Origin: Cerrena zonata | Taxonomy: Eukaryota > Basidiomycota > Agaricomycetes > Polyporales > Cerrenaceae | NCBI GenBank assembly: GCA_038087015.1 | Contig: JASBNA010000044.1 | Coordinates: forward strand, 1 to 64,000 | Direction of reading: 5' to 3' | Length of the DNA stretch: 64,000 bases | Part shown: positions 23,706-33,436 of the stretch, one piece after another | How positions within the stretch are numbered: position 1 is the stretch's first letter | Layout of the letters: each line of letters opens with the position of its first letter | The notes under the pieces: model-generated | What the model was told of the DNA's origin: nothing | The model's database searches: none | Seen by the model: only the letters and a program-made list of their open reading frames with translations | Translations under genes and position numbers: made by a program

Positions 23706-24698
23706 ATGAGATTTGTCGTTTCAATAGTATTGGTTCTAGTATCAGTGGTGTATATGATGAGTGGACCAGCCAAAGCCATCACGAAAAACGTCAGTCCATT
23801 GCCGGTATACTTTTTCAGTCATGGAGGACCAACCTTCATGTACGATGATAATACCTTTGGCAGCAGAGGAGCGTATCAGACGGTGCAGCGACTCGGCCAA
23901 AAGATCAAGAGAGAGTATAAGCCGGATTACATTATTGTAGTTCTGGCCCATTACGAATCGATGGGAAGAAAGTCCATTGAGATTGCAACCCCAGCTAAGA
24001 ACAAGGAAGAAAATGATTTGTATTATGATTTTTATGGGTTCCCGCAGCATATGTATAAAGAGGAGTTCCATGCTAAGTTTGATTACAAAGTTGGGAGCAT
24101 TGTGAAGCAGCAGCTTGAAGGAAAAGGGTTTGATGTTCAGTTTACTCAGCGAGGACTTGATCACGGTGTTTGGGTACCTTTCAAGGTTGCATTTCTGAAT
24201 TATAACACGCTTAATGGTAATAAGGTTGAAGAAGATTTGCCAGGGACCTCATTGATTCAGGTATCGTTGACCGGCGGTGATATTGAGCTGAATTTCAAAT
24301 TGGGTGAAGCATTAAGTTACTTCAGAGATAATTTGATCTGGGATCAATCTCGTGGGAGATACTTAAAGGGAATGGTTATTTGCTCCGGTATGACCGTTCA
24401 TAATTTGAGAGATATAAGAAGTTCATTTCAGAAACCAGGAATCACCTTACCATACGTAAAACCTTTTGATAATTTGTTAAGGGATACTTTGGTTAACAAT
24501 GACGAGTTATTGAAAAACTTGAAAGAACTCCCCAACAAACATGAATCTTTATTTTATCGAGCTCATCCTAGTGCCGAACATTTCATGCCAATTGTTGTTG
24601 CTAGCGGGTTAATCAGTGCTTCCAAAGAGCCCATTAAACAACTATTTACAGCCCATTCTGCCAGTCTTGCCTGGGGGATTTATCAATTTGGATCATGA
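23706..24698 (+). CDS. DODA/LigB-type extradiol dioxygenase with N-terminal hydrophobic segment
   Basis: Predicted 330 aa. The class III extradiol dioxygenase (DODA, LigB-fold) signatures are present: FFSHGGPTFMY with the first metal-ligand His, LAHYES, the GLDHGVWVPF His motif and a C-terminal HPSAEHFMPI His motif. The predicted Zn/Fe ligands are therefore kept. The family opens catechol-type rings; the physiological substrate in yeasts is unknown. Unusually, the ORF begins with a hydrophobic stretch (MRFVVSIVLVLVSVVYM, residues 1-17) followed by AKA, resembling a cleavable signal peptide. Starting at Met17/18 (MMSGPAKA) would give a cytosolic enzyme as in most homologues. It is convergent with NDUFA2. 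Confidence 0.85.
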   Translation: MRFVVSIVLVLVSVVYMMSGPAKAITKNVSPLPVYFFSHGGPTFMYDDNTFGSRGAYQTVQRLGQKIKREYKPDYIIVVLAHYESMGRKSIEIATPAKNKEENDLYYDFYGFPQHMYKEEFHAKFDYKVGSIVKQQLEGKGFDVQFTQRGLDHGVWVPFKVAFLNYNTLNGNKVEEDLPGTSLIQVSLTGGDIELNFKLGEALSYFRDNLIWDQSRGRYLKGMVICSGMTVHNLRDIRSSFQKPGITLPYVKPFDNLLRDTLVNNDELLKNLKELPNKHESLFYRAHPSAEHFMPIVVASGLISASKEPIKQLFTAHSASLAWGIYQFGS

Positions 24699-24777
24699 AA
24701 ACAATATAATAATAATAGTTGTTTATTGAATAAATGAATGAAATAAATAAATATACAAAGTAGTTATTAGTAATGTT

Positions 24778-25056
24778 TTAATTTTTTAATAAATTTTTTA
24801 ATGCACTTTCAATACCTTGTTCGTCTAAACCATCCAAGTTGTTTTTGATTTCTCTACCTCTTTCGAATCTAGCAGTTACGCTTGGTGGAATCCCGTATGA
24901 TTCTCTAATTAAAATTGGTAATTTATAATTCAGTTGAGTTTTCAAGCCATTATAATTATTAGTTAAGAATTTCCTTAATGGTATGGATGCTTCTCCAGTT
25001 TGTGATAAGTGGAATCTTATTTCCTTCAATGCAGTTGGAAGAACAAATTTGGACAT
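24778..25056 (-). CDS. Complex I accessory subunit NDUFA2-like (B8)
   Basis: Predicted 92 aa with the thioredoxin-like L51/S25/CI-B8 pattern: LKEIRFHLSQTGEAS near residues 10-24, a central NYKLPILIRES, then ARFERGREIKNNLDG. It matches the 10.5-kDa/B8 subunit of mitochondrial NADH:ubiquinone oxidoreductase in size and motifs. Its presence implies a proton-pumping complex I, which S. cerevisiae has lost. The upstream region has TCACGTGA at 25169-25176 (Cbf1-type); CACGTG is known at respiratory genes in Candida, so it may control this gene. Confidence 0.9.
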   Translation of the reverse strand: MSKFVLPTALKEIRFHLSQTGEASIPLRKFLTNNYNGLKTQLNYKLPILIRESYGIPPSVTARFERGREIKNNLDGLDEQGIESALKNLLKN

Positions 25057-25202
25057 GCTTGCTTAATCTTATACTGGATATATACCCTGATTATTACATA
25101 CTCCAATTATTTAGCGTCTAACTGGTCGAAAAAAATCACCAAAAGGTAGTGCGAAGAGCCTAATGCTGTCACGTGAATAATAAACATCCGTACCTTCGTT
25201 AA

Positions 25203-25240
25203 ATGTCGCGAACGACACCCGTGTCGCTCTTTTTGCAACC
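25203..25240. promoter_or_regulatory. ATGTCG-N4-CGACA palindrome (copy 2) with TGTCGC and TGCAACC
   Basis: The arrangement palindrome, then TGTCGC after a short spacer, then TGCAACC is repeated at 27606-27642 upstream of the next gene. It lies about 147 bp upstream of NDUFA2 and about 660 bp upstream of the kinase-like orphan. Factor unknown. Confidence 0.5.
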
Positions 25241-25258
25241 GTTGTATACTTATACAAC
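25241..25258. repeat. Short inverted repeat GTTGTATA-CT-TATACAAC
   Basis: Perfect 8-bp arms separated by 2 bp, immediately after the TGCAACC of the motif cluster. Could be a protein-binding palindrome. Confidence 0.5.
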
Positions 25259-25839
25259 AGTCTGATTTCACCTAGAGGCATATTGTATGGTGATCGAAGC
25301 TATTCTCTGCAGCTATTCTATATCATTCCAGAGGTCGGTGAGGATTATTTCTTGTGGTACCCGTCAGTGATTTTTGTTGTGGTTTTATGTATACTGAAGA
25401 CGTAAACTTTCTAACCATACAAGGAGACATGCGGACTTTCAGGCAATGGAGACATGTGAACTGGCGACGAAGACATCTGAACTTTCTAATCAAGCAATGA
25501 AGAACAGGCTTACAACAGATGTAGTGTCACGAAAGATGTTTCAGTAATACAATGTGAAGAACTTTGAAGCAGCCTCAACCATTTCTTATTGTAAGTGTGG
25601 ATGCCCGAGCAACAATAACATATCCATGGAACGGGACATTATCTTATGGGTCCACATATGATATGGAACTACATAATAGAACACTACAGAGCCGCTTGCA
25701 CGAAGTGATTGTTGTGAAGATAAATTTGTTTCAGGATCAAAATCTGAAACATTTTCCCGGCTTTCGCAGTGCTTTGGCTGCAATAAAAACCCCTTAATAT
25801 TAAAACACCACCTCAAAATATTAAACCAGTTCAAAAGTG

Positions 25840-25847
25840 TATAAATA
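25840..25847 (+). promoter_or_regulatory. TATA box of the kinase-like orphan gene
   Basis: TATAAATA lies 63 bp before the ATG at 25903, at a normal yeast distance. A strong TATA box suggests regulated, stress-type expression. Confidence 0.55.
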
Positions 25848-25902
25848 GCCCTGTTTCTCTCTTGATTCTATTAGTAGCAGCAGGTCAAGAGGTCAAGTAG
25901 CA

Positions 25903-27435
25903 ATGCTTTATAATCTTACTTCTATAATCAATGAGGATATCCCTCAAGAAACCCACTCAAATGAAAATGATGAGCCTGATACTTGGCTTAAAGGCTCAGA
26001 TAAACTCCCAACCCCGGTTTTTACTGGTGAGTTGGGCGACGAAGCATTCAAAGACTTAGAATTGTTTCATAAATATTACGAAAGCAAATTTGAAGGGAAC
26101 TTAGGAGCTCGCTCGAGAAATACAGCCGCAGAGACGTTCCCTGGAGCTGGTGCCAGTAAAGCAGAATGTTCCCGGCAATTTCTCTTATATTATGGTGAAT
26201 CATTAAAGCGTTTATTCGACTCTGCCAACATTGATTTCTCAATAAGAAAAACTACTGACTCTACTGAATCGCCCTGTTTGCTTTTTTCAGAGACAAATAA
26301 AAAAGGGTTGGTGTTTGTTGACATTAGTGATCTCGAATTTAGTAAGTTTTTGTCAAATAAAAAAGTCCCTTCCAATTCTGAATTTGAGTCGATAATTAAA
26401 GGTGTCTATACAAAGTTTATCAATCTCGAAACTACCCGGGGGATCGTCAGTAATGGTGGAACCACCCTTTTCTTAGAGATAGACGAAACCAAACTAGACG
26501 AGTTACTCCAGGTTGGTTGTTATTCAAACCCAGAAGACTTTGTTGTTCCATTCCGTTATAAAGTAATAAGACTGGATGAAGACTTCACTACAATGGGTGG
26601 TTTGATTGCTTGGATCTACCGTGCCATTTCAAAGTCAGAAACTAGTAGATTAGAAGAAAAGAAAGTGGTTGATAAATTTAACAAACTCGTTCAATTGAAA
26701 CCTCCACACTTTTCCGAAATTACCAAATATATCGAAGACAAATGCAAGCAGATTCCGGGAACGGACGCAAAAATTGCCGCCACCCATATAATAGGAGAAG
26801 GCGAAACAATGAAAATGTTTGACTACGTACAAGATCAGTCGTTTAAGATGGAGGTTGGGAAACTTTGCACTGTTTTCCCATTTTTTAAAAAAATACTTAA
26901 ACCTTTAAACCGTAATGAGCCGGTGGTTATGACAATGTATTCCCCCGACTTTCTTGCTAGGGAAGCAGGACATGCAGAAACTCCTTTTGAATTTCATAAA
27001 AGTTGCATCGATAGATGTCTTAGAGAAGCAGTATGCTACAGCCGCATTGAAAAGTATAATTCAAATAAAACTACTGCTAAAAAAATCCACACGAAGAAAC
27101 TTTATTACTATGGAAGTTTTACATTAGATTTGAAATTTAGAAAAATCTTTGCGTATTACACTTTGACGTCTCATGTGGGAGGCGGACAGAAACTCTTCTT
27201 TGGCGAAACGGTCATCAATGGTTGTCGACAAATGAAGAACCTGGCTAAACTTGGAATTCAGCTCAAAATTCATGGCCAAAGTTTTGCAATTGTTAATGGT
27301 ATTCCTGTATTTCTTGATATCACCTCGGTAAATGACCGTATTCTGGAATACGACTGCTCTGAAGATATGAAAATATTTATGAAAAACTTTAACCTTCTGG
27401 AGAAAGATATGGAAGATTTCAAAAAAGAGATTTAG
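25903..27435 (+). CDS. Orphan protein with degenerate protein-kinase-like C-terminal domain
   Basis: Predicted 510 aa, no signal peptide or membrane segment. I do not recognise the N-terminal about 270 aa. The C-terminal half has a layout like a fungal protein-kinase fold: PVVMTMYSPDF (beta3-like, no clear catalytic Lys), a helix with CLREAVCYSRIEKY (the Glu of REAxxYxRL), KLYYYGSFTLD, and the motif LGIQLKIHGQSFAIVNGIPVFLDI in the place of the catalytic HxD loop and DFG. The catalytic Asp residues look replaced, so a pseudokinase is the best guess. Family assignment is inference from pattern only. The gene is TATA-driven and shares an upstream motif cluster with the PNGase-like gene that follows. 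Confidence 0.6.
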   Translation: MLYNLTSIINEDIPQETHSNENDEPDTWLKGSDKLPTPVFTGELGDEAFKDLELFHKYYESKFEGNLGARSRNTAAETFPGAGASKAECSRQFLLYYGESLKRLFDSANIDFSIRKTTDSTESPCLLFSETNKKGLVFVDISDLEFSKFLSNKKVPSNSEFESIIKGVYTKFINLETTRGIVSNGGTTLFLEIDETKLDELLQVGCYSNPEDFVVPFRYKVIRLDEDFTTMGGLIAWIYRAISKSETSRLEEKKVVDKFNKLVQLKPPHFSEITKYIEDKCKQIPGTDAKIAATHIIGEGETMKMFDYVQDQSFKMEVGKLCTVFPFFKKILKPLNRNEPVVMTMYSPDFLAREAGHAETPFEFHKSCIDRCLREAVCYSRIEKYNSNKTTAKKIHTKKLYYYGSFTLDLKFRKIFAYYTLTSHVGGGQKLFFGETVINGCRQMKNLAKLGIQLKIHGQSFAIVNGIPVFLDITSVNDRILEYDCSEDMKIFMKNFNLLEKDMEDFKKEI

Positions 27436-27605
27436 CTTTCTTTCTTTGCTATTTGAAAAGGCTGCGAAATCTTCACACTTATTTAGTTATTAAATTACAC
27501 ATCATTCTAGTACGAGTTTACACTAACTGATGAAGCTTCTTGTAAGATGAAGGAATATCCTATCAGCTATATTCATATTCATGATAAACTATTCTTATTG
27601 GGCAA

Positions 27606-27642
27606 ATGTCGCAGACGACATGCCAATGTCGCGGTTGCAACC
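27606..27642. promoter_or_regulatory. ATGTCG-N4-CGACAT palindrome (copy 3) with TGTCGC and TGCAACC
   Basis: Same order of elements as at 25203-25240, here 262-298 bp before the PNGase A-like ATG. The 17-base core AAATGTCGC-NN-ACGACA is identical apart from the two central bases. Confidence 0.5.
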
Positions 27643-27654
27643 CTCCCGCGGGAG
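27643..27654. repeat. Perfect palindrome CTCCCGCGGGAG
   Basis: 12-bp self-complementary sequence next to GGTTGCAACC, in a GC-rich promoter segment. Contains back-to-back CCG/CGG, a possible zinc-cluster factor site. Confidence 0.5.
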
Positions 27655-27903
27655 TTCCGCGATGGAAAACTCCGGTAAATTGCAGCAATAAATTTCACTT
27701 CCATTACATGAAAGGGAATAACGGCAGAGGGCGAAGGAAGTGTGTAGCATTGCATCCGTGGGTCCCTAGCCCTTCATACTGGTAGTTCGGGGACCTGAGC
27801 CAGAAAAGGCGTCCTGAAATGGGCTTCTCCGGATACTAAGTTTGTATATATAGCAGTGAAAAAAAAAAACTTAGTTTTCTTTCAAGTAACAAGATCAACT
27901 GCA

Positions 27904-29746
27904 ATGTCTAATCAAATGAACGAAAAAGACTTTCTAATCAAGGGCATAGAGTTGGAAGACTTGCCCAAGCGTTCCAATAAGCTTGCTTTTTTCAGAAATC
28001 TCATGAAATGGGTCTCTTTACTATTGATTGCCGGTTGGGGGTACTCCATCGTCTGCAAAAACTGGGGTGGATATAATGTTATGTTCTCGTTTGATTCTCC
28101 TACAATCGAGGTTTTCGAAGTGGCTCCACCCCATGTGGTTCCAAGTGGATCTGAAGTTGCTTCTCACTTGCTTTTCAATCAATCTGTTTTGCAAGATGGA
28201 ATCACTGCCGATTACTACGGAACCACTTTTGACTGTAATGGTGGGTTTTTAACCTTGAATATCACTAATCAAGATACTTCCAATGCTGGCTCCGGAATTG
28301 TTGCTGAGATTTCAATCGGGGATTTCCCCGTATGGAGAACTTCAACTCCGTTCTCTAAAGAGAATACCATTACTCAGACTTCAGCTTCTAAGAACGTTTC
28401 CCAATACCTCAATTTGTTTGAATCTAATCAAACTGTTTCCGTGGCTATACTTGAAGGTGTTCCGTCTAATTCAATTTCTTTTTCTTTGAGTTTGACTTTA
28501 TATAAGGATTCGTCAGTTAACATGGAGTCTGATATTTTCTCTAATAACGGTGCTGCTTCTTTAATATATCCTTTAGGAAGAGCCAAGCTTCCCCAGGAAA
28601 GGTTTTCAATCGAGGTAGGTCAACTTCCAGCTAACTCAACGGTTGCAAAATTACAATTATTTGCATCTGCCACGGATGACGAAGTAACATACTACAGAAA
28701 CAAGCTATCAAGCTATTCTGAGCCAGGTTCTGGTCCCTTGCGTTACTTAAATGTTTTTGCAAATAATATTTTCATTGCTTCTATTATTCCTCAACCAACA
28801 TTATTTCACCCTCACCGAATTAGTGATAAGGAAGATACCTAGTAAGTTATGGAGTCCCTTAGCAAACACGGGAAGTTTCAGTGGATTGGCCTATGAAATT
28901 GATTTGATCTCAATCTTGCCTTTATTATGGGGATCATCCGTTACTTTGGACGTCGTCATTTCGTCTCCAGTCTCGGTTTCTACTCCACAATTAGCTGGTA
29001 CTGTAACTCCTAATACTGGTGCTATTTCCAGTAATTCCTGGATTGTATCGGGTAATTTATTGGTTTGGCAATCGGATTTAATCCTGGGTGGTAAAGGTAA
29101 GCTTTTAAGTTCATCGTCTTATCAAAATGGTTCCGGAGTTGTCATCGAACCTCCCGTTATATCGCCTTATGAACCCGTTATTAGTAATCAAATAGTTGAA
29201 AGCTTCACTAATTCAAACATATCGACTTTATATAATTTCACATTAGTCGATAACACTACTGCTGCTTACCTTGTTAACTTTACTAGTTTAGCAAACTCAA
29301 GTTCAAATCAGTTCAGTAGAAAATCTAAGTATTTAACCGGGCCTCCGGGGACCGGCTCTTATATTGAGAGTCAGACTAATTGTTTGAACTTGTTGGGCTT
29401 TAATGGCTTTAATTTTACAGTCAGTGATTTGGGAACCAATCGTACTGTTCTCTCAAAGAGTTTTAACAATTCTCATCCTTTGAAGCTTAGCGAAGAGTCT
29501 AAGGAACTGAATAACTCGCCATGGGGCCCCGCGAACTCATATGGATTGAAAGCGGCTTTAATCAGCAGCCAAAACGCTACTGTCAATGGAACACCTTACG
29601 AATCAAAAACATCTGATGAGAAGGCCGTATTTGATACTCAAAAAGGCTTTGATACTGAAATTTCCGTCAAGGTTGAAGCTATCGGTGAAAAGCCTTTCTT
29701 CAAAGAAGTCGAAGCCATCAATGGTGTTATTACTAAAAATAATTAA
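27904..29746 (+). CDS. PNGase A-like (peptide N-amidase A family) membrane protein, one frame break
   Basis: Two overlapping frames (to 28842; from 28751 to 29746) make one protein of about 613 aa. A cytosolic N-terminus with one transmembrane anchor (about residues 34-50, KWVSLLLIAGWGYSIV) precedes a lumenal/extracellular beta-rich domain (FEVAPPHVVPSG, GPLRYLNVFANNIF, LWSPLANTGSFSGLAYEIDLI, LPLLWGSSVTLDVVIS), resembling the fungal/plant peptide-N4-(N-acetylglucosaminyl) asparagine amidase A family. Many N-x-S/T sites fit a secretory route. The family removes N-glycans in plants; activity here is not shown. The break maps to the TTT at 28804-28806, where one fewer T restores the frame; an assembly indel is likely. 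ATG 27904 is preferred to an upstream GTG. Confidence 0.7.
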
Positions 29747-29747
29747 G

Positions 29748-29767
29748 TTTATATATATATATATATA
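29748..29767. repeat. (TA)n microsatellite
   Basis: About nine TA units directly after the PNGase A-like stop codon. Similar (AT)n tracts lie at about 48309-48332 and 50482-50493. Confidence 0.6.
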
Positions 29768-29874
29768 GGTGGCTGTATAGTAATTTAAGGTTTACGGGTT
29801 TATTTTTCTGCTACTTTGAGACATCTTCTCATCGAGGTCTTCGAAGATATGGATATGTATCTTTATCCCATAAA

Positions 29875-30789
29875 ATGTCTGACATTTCAAGTCTTGTGAA
29901 ACAGTTTTCCTTCTCGAAGATCCTCAAAACCGATCCTCAAACCAAATCCATTGTTTTATTGGGTACAATTGACTCGAAAGATGCAATAGTATCTCTTGAA
30001 AAATCCCATTTTTTGAATGAATCGGTTGAAAATATCAATTCGTTGATCCATGATCTTCAAATCATAAATCAAAACGATATCTATTACTGGTCCTTGACTT
30101 CTCTAAACCAAAAGTTACCAGAAATTCCTGGTGCTAAGTTGAACATCATCTATCCAGCTACTGAAACTCATATTAGAAAATATGGTGAACAAAAATATCA
30201 TTATGTTCTTGAAACCCCTGAAATGTACACCAAATACGTCATTCCGTATATAGATACGATGAAAGGTGACAGAATAAAATGGGTTTATAACATTCTATTT
30301 GAAGGGAAAGAAGCTGAAACATTTATCCATCATGATGAAGATAAAACCAACGGGTTTGTTCTTTTACCAGATATGAAGTGGGATAAAATTAACTTGGAGT
30401 CTTTATATTTATGTGCTATAGTTAACCGAATGGATATTTCTAGTGTGAGAGACTTAAATGAATCACATGTTGAATATCTTACTAACATTAAAAGTCAAAT
30501 CTTGAAAGTTACTACCGAGAAATACCCAATTAATAAGGACGAATTAAGAATTTTTATCCATTATCAACCTTCCTATTACCATTTCCATCTCCACATTGTG
30601 AATGTTAAACATCCTGGCTTAGGAGATGGTATAGCAGTTGGTAAAGCAATATTACTAGACGATGTTATACAAAATTTAAAAATTTTAGGAGATTATTACC
30701 AAAAACGTACTATTGGTTATCTTTTAGGTGAAAACCACGGACTTTGGCAAGATACGGGTTATAGAAATGCCCATTTGAATGCTAATTAA
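29875..30789 (+). CDS. DCS1: Scavenger mRNA-decapping enzyme
   Basis: Predicted 304 aa, HIT superfamily. The histidine triad HFHLH (H236, H238, H240) lies within YHFHLHIVNVKHPG, with the C-terminal DcpS segment RTIGYLLGENHGLWQDTGY also present. DcpS enzymes hydrolyse m7GpppN left after 3'-5' mRNA decay, in cytoplasm and nucleus. S. cerevisiae has two paralogues, Dcs1 (active) and Dcs2 (inactive regulator); the intact triad here favours a Dcs1-type enzyme. Length is similar (350 aa in yeast) with a shorter N-terminus. Convergent with DBP7 (47 bp between ends). Confidence 0.92.
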   Translation: MSDISSLVKQFSFSKILKTDPQTKSIVLLGTIDSKDAIVSLEKSHFLNESVENINSLIHDLQIINQNDIYYWSLTSLNQKLPEIPGAKLNIIYPATETHIRKYGEQKYHYVLETPEMYTKYVIPYIDTMKGDRIKWVYNILFEGKEAETFIHHDEDKTNGFVLLPDMKWDKINLESLYLCAIVNRMDISSVRDLNESHVEYLTNIKSQILKVTTEKYPINKDELRIFIHYQPSYYHFHLHIVNVKHPGLGDGIAVGKAILLDDVIQNLKILGDYYQKRTIGYLLGENHGLWQDTGYRNAHLNAN

Positions 30790-30836
30790 AATCTATTTGT
30801 TATATAATCAATTTAATATACAAGTAAAATAAGTCA

Positions 30837-33169
30837 TTAATAATTAAATTCGTCAGTAGTTGATTTCACAGCCATTCTAGCCATTCTCATCATTTTTTTC
30901 TTTGGGTCTTCCTTCTTAACTTTTGTTTTCCCTGTACTTTCTTTATTAATGTTTGTCCCAATTGTCTTACCTAACTTCTTGGGTGTTTCCCTTAAACCAA
31001 AACTTTTCGCTAAATGACCAAAATGTAAAAGTTTTACATTGAAAAATTGTCTTTCTGAAGATAAATGAGTTGCGTAAGCTCTGATATGTGATGTAAAAGC
31101 TTGAACTGCTTTATCATGAGCAGATGTATCCTCTAATAACCATCTTTCAACGTCTAAATGCCAAGTTGTTGCATGAATATCCCATTTACCTTGTTTTTGT
31201 TTCGGATCCGGTTTTCCATTCTTCTTTTCCTTTTTTCCTTCATCACTCTCTTCTTCTGCAAAACCTTCTTTCAAGAAGTTTTCATATTTCACGATTCTAA
31301 GACTACCTTTCTTTGGATGAACCGATTCGATTTTACCTTCCACGTATCCTTCTTCAGGGCCTGGCAAAAGGAAAAGAGTTGCAAAACCAGTTTGACCCAA
31401 TCTTGCAGAACGCCCAATACGATGTAAATGATCTTCGACACTGAATGGTGGATCGAATTCAACGACATTCGAGATGTTTGGTAAATCCAAACCACGGGAT
31501 GCAACATCGGTACAGAATAAAATAGCATGCTTGGATGAGTTAATGCCATCATTCTTAACGAATGCCAGAAGAGTTGAAGTTCTGACTTGTTGCGATAATG
31601 AACCATGAAGTTTATAAGTAACGGTATTATCGCCGATCATTGGCGAGGTCAACATACTTGGATTTACGGTTCCTTCTGCATCTTCAGAATCATCATCTTG
31701 ATTATGGGGCACTTCAATGTATTGAATTTTATCGGTCTCTGAGTCCTTCATTTTTTTGAATTTTTTACCATTCCTAGTCATTACATCGAAAATGATATTC
31801 AACAGAATCTGAACAGGAGAAAAACACAATTGTTCTTGTAGTGGAGCCGTCCTTTAAATTATTGTTGTCTTTACTAATTTTTTTTAAGATCCCACCAAGG
31901 GTAACCAATCTTAATTTTGGAGGAACAACAACGACTCTTTGAACTAATTGATCAGGAGCGGTTGAATTATTATGAGAAGAGTCTTCATTTCTATCTCCAA
32001 TTTCATTGTCAAAACTGGTAGGTACCTGGTAAAGCCCCACTGTTTACACTTATCATTTCTGGATTATTTAAAACAATACTACCCAATTTTTTAACATCAT
32101 CTTGAATGGTAGCAGAGCAAAGAACATTGACTCTTTTATTTGGTAAGCCTTGCCATCTGTGCATTGTTTCCATAACTTTGGATTCTCTTGTGATATTATT
32201 GGTGATTTTTGTAATTGTTTCTTCGAATCCCAATTCAACTAATCTGTCACCTTCATCTAAAATCAACCATCTCAATTGACTCACGTCAAATGATGAAGTA
32301 TTTTCCATATGATCAGCAAGTCTCCCTGGAGTAGCAACCAAAATATTAACACCTTTTCTTAATCTAGCCTTCTCTGATTTTTTCTTTTCACCCCCAATTA
32401 CTATACCTGGAACAATATGATGATGACATCTGACTAAAGTTTCCATCACTCCATAAATCTGAGTAGCCAATTCCCTAGTTGGGGTTAAAATAATTCCAAA
32501 TAAACCTGAATCTCTAGTAATTTTAGATGTATTTTCTGACATCAACTTATGCATTATTGGTAAAAGAAAAGCTAATGTTTTACCTGAACCTGTTTGAGCT
32601 TTGACAAAAAGGTCATTCTCTGTTGATAACAAATTAGGGACTACTGATCTTTGAACTTTTGTTGGTGCCTTGAATCTCAATGTATCAGTTAAATGTTTAG
32701 TAAGTTTGTCGTTCAATCCCAATCCATCAAAAGTAGTTGCATCCTTCAATGGTGCATTGGATGGTAAATAAGTAGTATTTTCGGATTGTGAGCTTTCCTT
32801 CAAAGTCGAACTTTGTTGATTAGAAGTAAATAAAGATGAAACATATGAATTATTCTTACCACCAAATTCACCATTAGATTCAGTAAACCTTATCCTTTTG
32901 CTGGATGGACCATAATTATTATTAGCATTGTTCCCTCTTTTGGGCTTGCTGTTGGTAGACTCAACATTCTTCTTTCTTTGCTCAAACACTGAGTTGTCGA
33001 CTTCTATAGCATTAGAATCACTAGTAGGTTTCTTATCTCGACCTTGAGATAATAATTGTGCTCTACGACGATCTTTCCATCTACCACCAGTGATCTTAGA
33101 ACGTTGTGGAGCAGGAGCAGAAACTTCCGCTGTAGAGAAATTTAATAACAATCCGTCGTCGTCTTCCAT
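30837..33169 (-). CDS. DBP7: ATP-dependent RNA helicase Dbp7, frame broken twice
   Basis: Three successive frames make one DEAD-box helicase of about 776 aa (S. cerevisiae Dbp7 742). Seen in order: Q-motif region, AQTGSGKT (motif I), PTREL, ATPGRL, LDEGDRL (DEGD replaces DEAD, as in Dbp7 proteins), SAT, then [22 protein letters not shown] and [13 protein letters not shown], with a basic C-terminal tail. Dbp7 acts in 60S subunit assembly in the nucleolus. Breaks: an extra base in the CCCC run 32035-32038 and another in the AAAA run 31789-31792 (plus-strand view); removing one base from each rejoins conserved sequence exactly. This strongly suggests assembly errors in a functional gene. Confidence 0.88.
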
Positions 33170-33436
33170 CTGTTATGGTTTGTCGAGTTTCAACTTGAAT
33201 AAAGAATACTTGATCTCTAAACTCATCGGTATATTTTTTTTTTTTTTTTTCATACATTTTTTTTTTTTTTGTGAGCGAAGAGGATGAGCTACTAAATTTT
33301 GGGGCCATTTCCAGTCCAAAGGGCCAAAAGCTTTTCAAACTACAACCGATAATATAGAGAAAATTCATTCTAAACGTAAATAATGATAATATACAGAAAA
33401 ATTAGTATGCAAAGATGATATTGATACAGCAATGAC

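Larger units (their letters stand above)
25057..25902. other. 846-bp accessory intergenic region with motif cluster and degenerate repeats
   Basis: Contents in order: TCACGTGA (25169); ATGTCG-CGAA-CGACA palindrome (25203); TGTCGC (25222); TGCAACC (25234); the inverted repeat GTTGTATA-CT-TATACAAC (25241-25258); three or four degenerate copies of an about 25-bp unit built on GACAT..GAACTTTCTAA..CAA (25405-25500); and a TATA box (25840). No supported ORF in either strand. Confidence 0.6.
27436..27903. other. 468-bp GC-rich promoter region of the PNGase A-like gene
   Basis: Contains the third ATGTCG-N4-CGACAT palindrome (27606), TGTCGC (27627), the palindrome GGTTGCAACC (27633-27642), the perfect 12-bp palindrome CTCCCGCGGGAG (27643-27654), then TTCCGCGATGGAA and CTCCGG. 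The stretch 27600-27800 is clearly more GC-rich than other spacers. Several CCG/CGG half-sites would suit zinc-cluster (Zn2Cys6) regulators. Confidence 0.55.

Noticed and set aside
25564..25797. 77-codon frame upstream of the kinase-like gene
   Set aside because: Begins with TTG, no features, sits in the promoter.
31789..32038. Programmed +1 frameshifting in DBP7
   Set aside because: Two shifts in one helicase with no known shift signal, and DBP7 homologues need none; indels in base runs are simpler.
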